From NCBI RefSeq assembly GCF_019236475.1, contig NZ_JAFAIX010000013.1, positions 682,001 through 746,000 on the forward strand: a DNA stretch of 64,000 nt, in the 5' to 3' direction. Source of the DNA: Chitinophaga sp. Its GTDB lineage: Bacteria; Bacteroidota; Bacteroidia; Chitinophagales; Chitinophagaceae. Positions within the stretch are counted from its first letter, which is position 1. Each line of letters begins with the position of its first letter. The notes beneath the pieces are model-generated. The model saw only the letters and a program-made list of their open reading frames with translations. It made no database searches and was not told the DNA's origin. Shown here one piece after another: positions 1 to 7,386 of the stretch. The translations under genes and the position numbers were made by a program.

Positions 1-122
1 CCGTGATAGAAGATGATTTGCATTTTACCTATCTCTTGAAAGATGGTATCGCTAAAGAAAAAATCGGTTACCTGATTTTAAAAAGAGAGAAAGTTCTTGA
101 TCTCCTAACACAGATAAAGTAA
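1..122 (+). CDS. C-terminal tail of a possible MutS-like ATPase (partial)
   Basis: The reading frame is open from position 3 and ends at TAA 120-122, giving the last 39 residues of a protein that begins outside the window. The tail contains HFTYLLKDGIA followed by a charged helix-like end. That resembles the end of the MutS ATPase domain (L-x-F-x-Y-x-L-x-x-G), seen in Bacteroidota MutS-domain proteins. The match rests on a short stretch, so the assignment is tentative. A hairpin follows at 144-166. Confidence 0.4.
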   Translation, partial: VIEDDLHFTYLLKDGIAKEKIGYLILKREKVLDLLTQIK

Positions 123-143
123 TATATTTGAGATAGTTTGATT

Positions 144-173
144 CCTGCCACCGCCCTGGTGGCAGGGGTTTTG
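144..173 (+). terminator. Hairpin with T-rich tail downstream of the partial gene
   Basis: CCTGCCACC (144-152) pairs with GGTGGCAGG (158-166) around a 5-base loop, followed by GGTTTTGTT. It probably terminates the upstream gene. It also argues against starting yifB at the TTG at 138, because the hairpin would then lie inside the coding region. Confidence 0.55.
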
Positions 174-194
174 TTAACCATAGCTTACATCCAT

Positions 195-1736
195 ATGATT
201 GTTAAAACCTTTGGCAGCGCCTTACAAGGCGTGCATGCCATTACCATCACCATTGAGGTGAATGTATCTTCCCAGGGAAATAAATTTTACATCGTTGGCC
301 TGCCAGATAATGCCGTCAAGGAGAGCGAGCAGCGGATTACCTCTGCATTGCAGCATTTGGGCTTGAAGATGCCCAGAACCCGCACGGTGGTGAATCTTGC
401 GCCTGCAGCTATTAAGAAAGCGGGTGCAGCCTATGATCTACCCATTGCCATTGGTATTCTTGGCGCCAGTGAGCATATTCCGGCCGATTTATTTTCCAGT
501 ATTGTTTTGATGGGCGAGCTATCTCTCGATGGCACACTGCTGCCCGTCCGTGGCGCATTATCCATGGCCATGCTAGCGAAGGCAGAAGGCTTCAGCGGCA
601 TTATGTTGCCACAGCAGAATGCACAGGAAGCCGCGCTGGTAGCAGGGATAGCCGTATATGGCGCTGGCCATCTCACGGAAATTATTCATCATTTCTCTGG
701 GAACGCTTCCCTGACACCTGTTTCGTCTGCTTCCAATAGCAGCTTTATGGCAGAGCAACTATATTACGATGTTGATTTTAATGAAGTAAAAGGTCAGCAA
801 CATATTAAAAGAGCTTTGGAGATAGCCGCCGCTGGGGGCCACAATGCGATCCTCATAGGGCCGCCGGGTGCAGGGAAAACCATGTTGGCGAAGCGTTTCC
901 CCACAATACTACCACCTATGCTGCTGGAAGAAGCATTGGATACTACTAGGATTTATTCTGTAGCAGGAAAATTAACCCATCAGGGAGGATTGATTTCTCG
1001 TCGACCTTTCCGGGCGCCGCATCACGGGATCAGCGATGCAGCCCTGGTAGGCGGTGGCAGTACTATATCGCCGGGGGAAATATCGCTGGCACATAATGGC
1101 GTGTTATTCTTGGATGAATTACCTGAGTTTAAAAGGGCCGTGTTGGAAGTGATGCGGCAACCGATGGAAGAGCGTACAGTGACTATTGCCAGAACCAGGC
1201 AAACCATTGAATTTCCTGCTAATTTCATGTTGCTGGCAAGTATGAATCCTTGTCCTTGTGGGTATTTTAATCATCCGGAGAAAAAATGTAGTTGTTCACC
1301 AGGAGTGGTGTATAAATATCTCAATCGCATATCTGGGCCGCTAATGGACAGAATTGATTTACATGTGGAAGTGACGCCAGTCTCGTATCTGGCGTTGTCT
1401 AATCCTGGGGAATCGGAAAGCAGTACGGTTATCAGAAACAGGGTGATTGCTTCCAGGGAGATTCAAGCCAATAGATTCAAAGATTTTCCCGGCATCAACT
1501 GTAATGCCCGTATGACTGCGGCGATGATGAAAAAATATTGCATTACCGACGACAGCAGCAGAGAGCTGTTACGTACTGCTTTAAAACGTTTACAGCTCTC
1601 TGCCCGTGCATATGACCGCATTCTGAAGGTGAGTCGCACTATCGCAGACCTGGAGTGTAGTGAATTTATCACCACCACACATATGGCAGAAGCCATTCAA
1701 TACAGGAGTCTGGACAGGCAGACCTGGGGCTTTTAA
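195..1736 (+). CDS. yifB: YifB/ComM family Mg-chelatase-like AAA+ ATPase
   Basis: A 513-residue protein starting at ATG 195 (MIVKTFGSALQGV), the usual start of this family; an in-frame TTG at 138 would add an unlikely extension through a hairpin. Residues 1-170 form the ChlI-like N-terminal domain. A Walker A motif GPPGAGKT lies near residue 222, Walker B FLDELPEF near 305, and a Cys-rich insert NPCPCGYF near 350, followed by the Mg-chelatase C-terminal domain. ComM proteins are hexameric helicases that promote branch migration in natural transformation; in Bacteroidota the role is less clear. The stop overlaps the convergent EF-G-like gene by four bases. Confidence 0.93.
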   Translation: MIVKTFGSALQGVHAITITIEVNVSSQGNKFYIVGLPDNAVKESEQRITSALQHLGLKMPRTRTVVNLAPAAIKKAGAAYDLPIAIGILGASEHIPADLFSSIVLMGELSLDGTLLPVRGALSMAMLAKAEGFSGIMLPQQNAQEAALVAGIAVYGAGHLTEIIHHFSGNASLTPVSSASNSSFMAEQLYYDVDFNEVKGQQHIKRALEIAAAGGHNAILIGPPGAGKTMLAKRFPTILPPMLLEEALDTTRIYSVAGKLTHQGGLISRRPFRAPHHGISDAALVGGGSTISPGEISLAHNGVLFLDELPEFKRAVLEVMRQPMEERTVTIARTRQTIEFPANFMLLASMNPCPCGYFNHPEKKCSCSPGVVYKYLNRISGPLMDRIDLHVEVTPVSYLALSNPGESESSTVIRNRVIASREIQANRFKDFPGINCNARMTAAMMKKYCITDDSSRELLRTALKRLQLSARAYDRILKVSRTIADLECSEFITTTHMAEAIQYRSLDRQTWGF

Positions 1737-3862
1737 ACCTCCACTTCTGTTTTGCGGTAATCTTCGCTTAATTTTTTCTGTATTTCGGGCGGTACTGGCG
1801 CATAATCGGCGAAGGAGGATTTCAGTTTGGCTTTACCCTGGGTAACATTGCGCAGGGCAGCAAATAGTTTGTCTAGTTCCGCCTGTGGTGTACGGGCTTT
1901 TATCACCTGGAATCCATTTAGTGTATCCATTCCCGTTATAATGCTACGGCGACTTTGTAATTCGCTCATGATATCGCCCATCATGAAGTCGGGTGCCGTT
2001 GCTTCCAGGTCGAATACAGGTTCGAGGAGTTGTGGAGCTGCTTGGTGGAAAGCCTCTCTGAAGGCCATCATACCAGCAATTTTAAAGGAGATATCGTTGC
2101 TATCTACGGGGTGCATTTTTCCGTCGTAGACGCTAACGCGGATATCGCGTACATACGATCCCGTTAGTGGGCCTTCTTGCATTTTTTCCATGACGCCTTT
2201 CAGGATGGAGGGCAGGAACCTTGCATCAATAGCGCCACCGACAATGCAGTTATTGAACACCAGTTTACCGCCCCAAGAGAGCACGATTTCTTCTGTATCC
2301 CGCACGGGGTATTCTTTCAACGGCGGCATTCCTTCATAATAGGGTTCTATCTTCATATATACTTCCCCGAATTGGCCTGCGCCGCCGGATTGTTTTTTAT
2401 GTCGATAAGACGCCTGTGCTGGTTTCTGAATAGTTTCTCGGTAAGGAATTTTAGCAGCGTAAAATTCCACTGGCATTTTATAGATATTTTCTAGTCGCCA
2501 TTTGGTGACTAAGAGGTGCAGATCTCCTTGTCCGTGTAGGATTACCTGTTTCAGTTCTCGGTTGAATTCCACTTCCAGAGTGGGGTCTTCCATGTGGATT
2601 TCAGCTAATACTTCGCTGAGTTTTTCATCATCGGCTTTGTTTTTTGCTTCGATGGCCACGCGCACTTTAGTACCGGGAAACTGGATGGGCGCGATTTGTC
2701 CGTGGAAGGACTTTTCGCAGAGGGTATGATTGGTGATCGTATTCTTTAATTTCAGTGTACAACCGATATCACCGGCGCGGAGTTTATCCACATTATTGCG
2801 GTTTTTACCATCAGCGATAAACAGTTGACTAATGCGTTCCGTAGTATTTCCTTTTTCGTTAATCAATTCCATGCCTGGTTTTACTTCACCGGACATGACT
2901 TTAAAGAAAGTGAGGCGTCCTACGTGGGGTTCTTGGAGGGTTTTAAATACAAAGAGGCAAGTAGGGCCAGCGGGATCGCAACCCACATCGTTGCCATCTT
3001 CCGTAATATCTGCGGGCATATCGATTGCAGAAGGAGCTACATTATCGATGAAACCCATCAGGCGGCCGCTGCCCATATCATTTTTAGCAGAGAGGCAGAA
3101 AACGGGGAATACCTGATGATGGAGCATACCTATTTTGAGGCCTTCACGGAGTTCGTCTTCATCGAGGCTACCTTGTTCGAAATATTTTTCCATGAGGGTA
3201 TCGTCGTTTTCAGCAGCTTTTTCGACGAGTTCATTGTGGAGTTTGTTGGCATTTTCCTTTTCGTTGTCGGGGATGGGGAGTTTTTCGGGTTTTCCACCGT
3301 TTTGGGGGAAACGGTACATGGTCATTTTGAGGAGATCTATAATTGCATTGAATCCGAGGCCTTGGTTTACCGGGTATTGCATGATGGTAACGGCATTTCC
3401 CAGCGCCTTCCGTGCCTCCTCCACGGTTTTGGTAAAATTGGCTTGTTCTCCGTCCAACTGGTTGACCGCCAGGATGGTCGGCTTTCGGTATTTATCTATA
3501 TAATCCCAGATCATTTCTGTACCTACTTCCACGCCGTACTGGGCATTCAGCAGTAATACAGCAGTGTCGCAGACGCGGATGGATGCTATTACCTCGCCGA
3601 TGAAATCTTCCAGGCCGGGGGTATCAATGATATTGATTTTGTAGTCTCTCCATTCCGTGTGCATTGTTGTTGCATATACGGAATTTCCGCGTTCATGTTC
3701 AATATCGTGGTAGTCGGAAACAGTATTACTTTCCTCTACTGTACCGCGTTTGCTGACAATGCCGGCTTCAAACAGCATTGTTTCTGAGAGGGTAGTTTTT
3801 CCACTCTTCGCAGCTCCCAACAGTACGATGTTTTTGACGTGTTTTTCATCATACGTTTTCAT
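1733..3862 (-). CDS. Elongation factor G-like translational GTPase paralogue
   Basis: A 709-residue protein from MKTYDEKHVKN; an earlier in-frame ATG at 3898 is less likely. It has the whole EF-G fold: G domain with P-loop GAAKSGKT (16-23), G3 DTPGLEDF (80-87), G4 NQLD (134-137), then domains II to V, including the domain IV segment VYDGKMHPVDSNDISFKIA. Canonical EF-G has DTPGHVDF and NKxD. Here the catalytic histidine position is Leu84, the G4 lysine is Gln, and the switch I RGITI is RGNSV. It is therefore a divergent paralogue of the FusA2/EF-G2 type, not the housekeeping factor. Its substrate (ribosome rescue, back-translocation or other) cannot be told from sequence. Confidence 0.9.
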   Translation of the reverse strand: MKTYDEKHVKNIVLLGAAKSGKTTLSETMLFEAGIVSKRGTVEESNTVSDYHDIEHERGNSVYATTMHTEWRDYKINIIDTPGLEDFIGEVIASIRVCDTAVLLLNAQYGVEVGTEMIWDYIDKYRKPTILAVNQLDGEQANFTKTVEEARKALGNAVTIMQYPVNQGLGFNAIIDLLKMTMYRFPQNGGKPEKLPIPDNEKENANKLHNELVEKAAENDDTLMEKYFEQGSLDEDELREGLKIGMLHHQVFPVFCLSAKNDMGSGRLMGFIDNVAPSAIDMPADITEDGNDVGCDPAGPTCLFVFKTLQEPHVGRLTFFKVMSGEVKPGMELINEKGNTTERISQLFIADGKNRNNVDKLRAGDIGCTLKLKNTITNHTLCEKSFHGQIAPIQFPGTKVRVAIEAKNKADDEKLSEVLAEIHMEDPTLEVEFNRELKQVILHGQGDLHLLVTKWRLENIYKMPVEFYAAKIPYRETIQKPAQASYRHKKQSGGAGQFGEVYMKIEPYYEGMPPLKEYPVRDTEEIVLSWGGKLVFNNCIVGGAIDARFLPSILKGVMEKMQEGPLTGSYVRDIRVSVYDGKMHPVDSNDISFKIAGMMAFREAFHQAAPQLLEPVFDLEATAPDFMMGDIMSELQSRRSIITGMDTLNGFQVIKARTPQAELDKLFAALRNVTQGKAKLKSSFADYAPVPPEIQKKLSEDYRKTEVEV

Positions 3863-3973
3863 ATGTGGAGATTTATGAGATGAACCGATAATCACCAATA
3901 ACCTTATAAAGAACTTCTATATTAAGTTAGTCATTTTTGCGGAATGGTGGAAGTAGAATGTTATAACATATAG

Positions 3974-3981
3974 TACCTTTG
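3974..3981 (+). promoter_or_regulatory. TAnnTTTG promoter -7 box
   Basis: TACCTTTG matches the Bacteroidota sigma-A -7 consensus exactly. It lies 45 bases before ATG 4027 of the ABC exporter and includes a TTG that could be mistaken for a start codon. No TTG is seen at the expected -33 spacing. Confidence 0.5.
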
Positions 3982-4026
3982 GATACGAAAAAAGTTTCGA
4001 CTCAAAAGACTCAGAAAACCGGAATT

Positions 4027-5805
4027 ATGAAACTATTACTACAATATCTGAAGAAATACAAATGGCTTTGTTTTTTCGCCATGCTACTAGCGGCTGTGAA
4101 TCAGTTGTTTTCCATGATGGACCCTTACATTTTCGGGCGTATTATAGATCAGTTTGCATCCCATGCTAAAAGCGTTGATAAGGATGGACACGTATTACGA
4201 TCGGAAAGCAGTTATGTAACAGGTGTCCTGTTATTATTAGGTGCATCCATTGGCGTTGCGATGATTTCCCGTATTGCAAAGGCATTTCAGGATTATTTCG
4301 TAAACGTAGTTGTACAAAAATTTGGCGCCCAGGTGTATACCGATGGATTAAAACATTCCCTGCGGCTCCCTTATCAACAATTCGAGGATCAGCGCAGTGG
4401 CGAAACACTGGCTATCTTACAAAAAGTCAGAACAGACTGCGAAAAATTTATCACCTCATTTGTCAATGTACTTTTTGTTTCACTGATCGGTGTGATCTTC
4501 GTGATTATCTATGCCTGGTTTGTGCATAAGACTTTACCATTCGTTTATTTGATCGGTAGTTTGCTGCTGGGTTTCCTGATGAATGTGCTCTCTAAAAAAA
4601 TCAAGGGCATACAGAAAACTATTGTGAAGGAAACCACTGCTCTGGCGGGTTCTACCACAGAATCTTTAAGAAATATTGAATTGGTAAAGAGTCTTGGTTT
4701 AACAAATCAGGAGATCAGACGTTTAAACAGTACGACCTTAAAAATTCTGATGCTGGAGTTGCGGAAAGTGCGTAGTATTCGCAGTATCAGTTTTGTGCAG
4801 GGTACTTTTGTGAACCTGATGCGGGCATCCATCTTGTTTCTGCTGTTATATTATATCTATCATGATTATGTATCTGTAGGAAAGCTCATCACTTTGCAAT
4901 TGTATTCGTTCTTTATTTTCGGGCCATTGCAGGAGTTGGGTAATATCATCCTGAACTTCAGGGAAGCACAGGTTTCTTTAGAGAAATTCCAGCAGATCCT
5001 GCATACACCGGTAGAAGAATTACCAGCTAATCCGATCAATGTATCACATATCGATGATCTGGAATTCCGTCATGTAGGCTTTAAGCATCTGACAGCAACT
5101 GGGAAAGCGTTGGATAATGTGAGTTTCAAGGCTAATCTTGGAGAGACCATTGCCTTTGTAGGGCCTTCCGGGTCTGGTAAAACTACCCTAGTGAAATTGT
5201 TGGTAGGACTTTACAAACCGAATGAAGGACACATCCTATATAACGGCGTGGAAGCAAACGAAGTGGACATGGAAGCTTTGCGTCACCAGGTAGGGTTTGT
5301 AACCCAAGATACGCAGCTATTTGCGGGCACTATTCGGGAAAACTTGTTGTTCGTGAATCCAGGGGCCAGCGATGCAGAAGTGAAGGAAGCGTTGGATAAA
5401 GCGTCTTGTTATAGTTTGCTTGCCCGTGCTGATAAAGGCATTGAAACCGTGATTGGAGAAGGTGGTATAAAAATATCTGGTGGGGAGAAGCAAAGGCTGT
5501 CGATAGCCAGGGCTTTGCTGCGTAAACCGCGACTGATGGTATTTGACGAGGCTACCTCCGCGCTGGATTCCATTACTGAAGAGGAGATTACCAGAACAGT
5601 AAGGGAAATTACGGCTACCCGTCAGCATATCACGGTGATGATTGCGCATCGGTTATCCACTATCATGCATGCGGATCGGATATTCGTATTAGAGAAGGGT
5701 CGGATTGTGGAAACAGGGCGTCATTCGGACTTATTAGAAGAAAAAGGACTGTATTATGCCATGTGGCGTCAGCAGATCGGAGAAAGGAAGTTTGAAACAG
5801 CTTAA
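4027..5805 (+). CDS. ABC exporter, fused membrane and ATPase domains
   Basis: A 592-residue half-transporter, expected to work as a dimer in the inner membrane. The N-terminal 320 residues carry the six-helix exporter domain. The ATPase domain shows Walker A GPSGSGKTT, Q-loop VTQDTQLF, signature ISGGEKQRLSIARALL, Walker B LMVFDEATSALD and H-loop IAHRLST, all intact. I chose ATG 4027 because the upstream in-frame TTG (3979) lies within a TAnnTTTG promoter box. The cargo is unknown; lipid or drug export is typical of the family. It lies about 12 kb from the peptide array and nothing links the two. Confidence 0.92.
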   Translation: MKLLLQYLKKYKWLCFFAMLLAAVNQLFSMMDPYIFGRIIDQFASHAKSVDKDGHVLRSESSYVTGVLLLLGASIGVAMISRIAKAFQDYFVNVVVQKFGAQVYTDGLKHSLRLPYQQFEDQRSGETLAILQKVRTDCEKFITSFVNVLFVSLIGVIFVIIYAWFVHKTLPFVYLIGSLLLGFLMNVLSKKIKGIQKTIVKETTALAGSTTESLRNIELVKSLGLTNQEIRRLNSTTLKILMLELRKVRSIRSISFVQGTFVNLMRASILFLLLYYIYHDYVSVGKLITLQLYSFFIFGPLQELGNIILNFREAQVSLEKFQQILHTPVEELPANPINVSHIDDLEFRHVGFKHLTATGKALDNVSFKANLGETIAFVGPSGSGKTTLVKLLVGLYKPNEGHILYNGVEANEVDMEALRHQVGFVTQDTQLFAGTIRENLLFVNPGASDAEVKEALDKASCYSLLARADKGIETVIGEGGIKISGGEKQRLSIARALLRKPRLMVFDEATSALDSITEEEITRTVREITATRQHITVMIAHRLSTIMHADRIFVLEKGRIVETGRHSDLLEEKGLYYAMWRQQIGERKFETA

Positions 5806-5827
5806 AGTAAATGATTAAATTTGCAGG

Positions 5828-6265
5828 ATGAGTACGAATAAGCCTACGCGCCCGAATTACTTTCTGAGCATGTTGACCATGAAGTGTCCTCGATGCCGGA
5901 AAGGGCCTATGTTCAAGGATTCGAATCCTTTTCATTTCAAGTTGTCGAAGATTTTTGACATGCACGATAATTGTCCGGTTTGCGGGCAGAAATATGAGCT
6001 GGAAGCAGGCTTTTGGTTCGGGACGGGGTATGTGAGTTATGCCTTATCTGTAGCTTTTTCTGTATTTAACCTGATTTGGTACGCTGTATTTTTCGGCATT
6101 AGTTGGAGAGATAACAGTATACTTATATGGCTGGGAATCAATGGTGTATTGTTAGTATTGATACAGCCGTGGTTGATGCGCTTATCGAGGGCTATTTATC
6201 TGTATTTCTTTGTGTATTATGATGAGAAGACAGCCCAACTGGAGAAACCGCATCACCATCATTAA
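5828..6265 (+). CDS. DUF983 family membrane protein with two CxxC pairs
   Basis: A 145-residue protein. The N-terminal half has two zinc-finger-like pairs, CPRC near residue 20 and CPVC near 50, followed by GFWFGTGYVSYALS and two hydrophobic segments (about 66-90 and 97-118). The C-terminus ends in four histidines. This is the DUF983 layout; no function is established. It follows the ABC exporter by 22 bases on the same strand, so the two may be co-transcribed, and a strong terminator follows. Confidence 0.85.
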   Translation: MSTNKPTRPNYFLSMLTMKCPRCRKGPMFKDSNPFHFKLSKIFDMHDNCPVCGQKYELEAGFWFGTGYVSYALSVAFSVFNLIWYAVFFGISWRDNSILIWLGINGVLLVLIQPWLMRLSRAIYLYFFVYYDEKTAQLEKPHHHH

Positions 6266-6280
6266 GTTGGAAAATAATTT

Positions 6281-6307
6281 GGGGCTGTAAAAACAGCCCC
6301 TATCTTT
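6281..6307 (+). terminator. Intrinsic terminator after the DUF983 gene
   Basis: GGGGCTGT (6281-6288) pairs perfectly with ACAGCCCC (6293-6300) around an AAAA loop, followed by TATCTTTTT. Confidence 0.85.
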
Positions 6308-6549
6308 TTCAACCAAAATCTGAACCAATGGTGGTCAGAAGATTTTTAAGAGGCAATAACTTATATGTAACAGAGGGAAATTTGGTAAACAGTGAAGCCG
6401 ATTTTGTTTCCTCATGGCATCTACCAAAAATGCCATGCTAAACTACAAAATCCACATATATTTAGTTCAAATATTTATATCAGTGGCAACAAGGTTGTAT
6501 TTGCGGTTAATGTCAAGTAGCAACCACCACCATAAACACCCAATACTCA

Positions 6550-7017
6550 ATGAAAAGAATTTGTTTTCGTCTTGCAATCATCCTGTTGGCTTGTTGGTCA
6601 TGTAATAGTGACCCAGAGCAGGAACACGAAACAAAAGTGATTGAAAGGGGGAGAAAAACAGTACATCCTCAACATTTCAAGCTGCAATCCGGGGGTCCTT
6701 CGGATTCGGCAGCCGTATATACCGCCGCCAATATAATTATCAAGGTGGAAAACGGAGAGGATTCCATGCAAACCATCACGATTAGTAATCCTCAGAAACG
6801 ACTTATCAATTACATACGGAAGATCGATACACTGCCGTCTCCCTACCTATATATCTACGATAATGATACGATTCTAGGCCTATATGCTGCAGGGAAATTT
6901 ACTGCGTATAGAATAGCAAATAGTAAAGCGTTGTTGTTTGATCACTTTTTTACGCATAAGGTGCCGGAGTTGCAGGCGAGGGATTCTGTGTTGGAGTTTA
7001 TGCATCCGGCGAAGTAA
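6550..7017 (+). CDS. Predicted small lipoprotein of unknown function
   Basis: A 155-residue protein beginning MKRICFRLAIILLACWSC, a basic and hydrophobic signal ending in a lipobox-like LLAC (Cys15) with a second Cys at 18. The mature part is polar, with repeated short beta-like stretches (TITISNPQKRLINY, YLYIYDNDTILGLYAAG). I do not recognise the family. The previous gene ends in a terminator and a very strong hairpin terminator follows, so it appears to be a single-gene unit. Confidence 0.65.
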   Translation: MKRICFRLAIILLACWSCNSDPEQEHETKVIERGRKTVHPQHFKLQSGGPSDSAAVYTAANIIIKVENGEDSMQTITISNPQKRLINYIRKIDTLPSPYLYIYDNDTILGLYAAGKFTAYRIANSKALLFDHFFTHKVPELQARDSVLEFMHPAK

Positions 7018-7062
7018 TTATTTTTGAAATTGGCTAAAAATGAATGTTTTTTGGCGATTTTT

Positions 7063-7116
7063 ATAAAGAAGAGAAAGGGACGTCTGCGACGTCCCTTTCT
7101 CTTCTTTATTTTTTTT
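7063..7116 (+). terminator. 22-bp perfect hairpin with GTCTGCGAC apex and T-tract
   Basis: Left arm 7063-7084 and right arm 7088-7109 are perfectly complementary over 22 bases around a TGC loop, followed by eight T. It should terminate the upstream lipoprotein gene. The apex CGTCTGCGACG recurs in the element at 58119-58174, although the stems have unrelated sequence. Confidence 0.85.
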
Positions 7117-7145
7117 GTTTCCCCTGCCCGGCGGGCAGGGGAAAC
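7117..7145. repeat. GC-rich hairpin, apex CTGCCC-GGC-GGGCAG
   Basis: A 13-bp perfect stem (7117-7129 with 7133-7145) around a GGC loop. It belongs to the same hairpin family as 7331-7359 and 58091-58118, which share the apex but not the outer stem. Confidence 0.75.
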
Positions 7146-7150
7146 AGTTT

Positions 7151-7282
7151 GGAGATTTTGATTCCGTTCCCTGCTAAGGCGGAGGGAATAGTTAGGAGAT
7201 TTTGATTCCATTCCTTGCTAGGGCGGAGGCAACAACTAGGAGATTTTGATTCCGTTCCCTGCTTGGGCGGAGGCAACAACTA
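7151..7282. repeat. Three tandem 44-bp repeats
   Basis: Units at 7151-7194, 7195-7238 and 7239-7282 each begin GGAGATTTTGATTCC and end in AGTTA or AACTA. They differ by a few substitutions. No coding frame is evident. The 7018-7386 interval otherwise holds only hairpins. Confidence 0.85.
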
Positions 7283-7330
7283 GTGTTTTTTTATTTTCAC
7301 CTACCTGCCCAGGTGGTCTTTTATTTTTTA

Positions 7331-7359
7331 GTCGACCTTGCCCAGCGGGCAGGGTCGAC
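7331..7359. repeat. GC-rich hairpin near the end of the receptor gene
   Basis: GTCGACCTTGCCC (7331-7343) pairs with GGGCAGGGTCGAC (7347-7359) with one G-T wobble around an AGC loop. It lies just downstream of the minus-strand receptor gene, so it may help end or protect that transcript. Confidence 0.7.
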
Positions 7360-7386
7360 AATTCAGAGATTTTAAAAGGATTACTT

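Noticed and set aside
2825..3556. Long plus-strand open frame within the EF-G-like gene
   Set aside because: It lies antisense to a clear EF-G reading frame, lacks recognisable motifs, and its codons mirror the real gene.
4027..5805. ABC exporter as the transporter of the array peptides
   Set aside because: It lies about 11-12 kb away on its own promoter, lacks an N-terminal peptidase C39 domain, and nothing in the sequence links it with the array.
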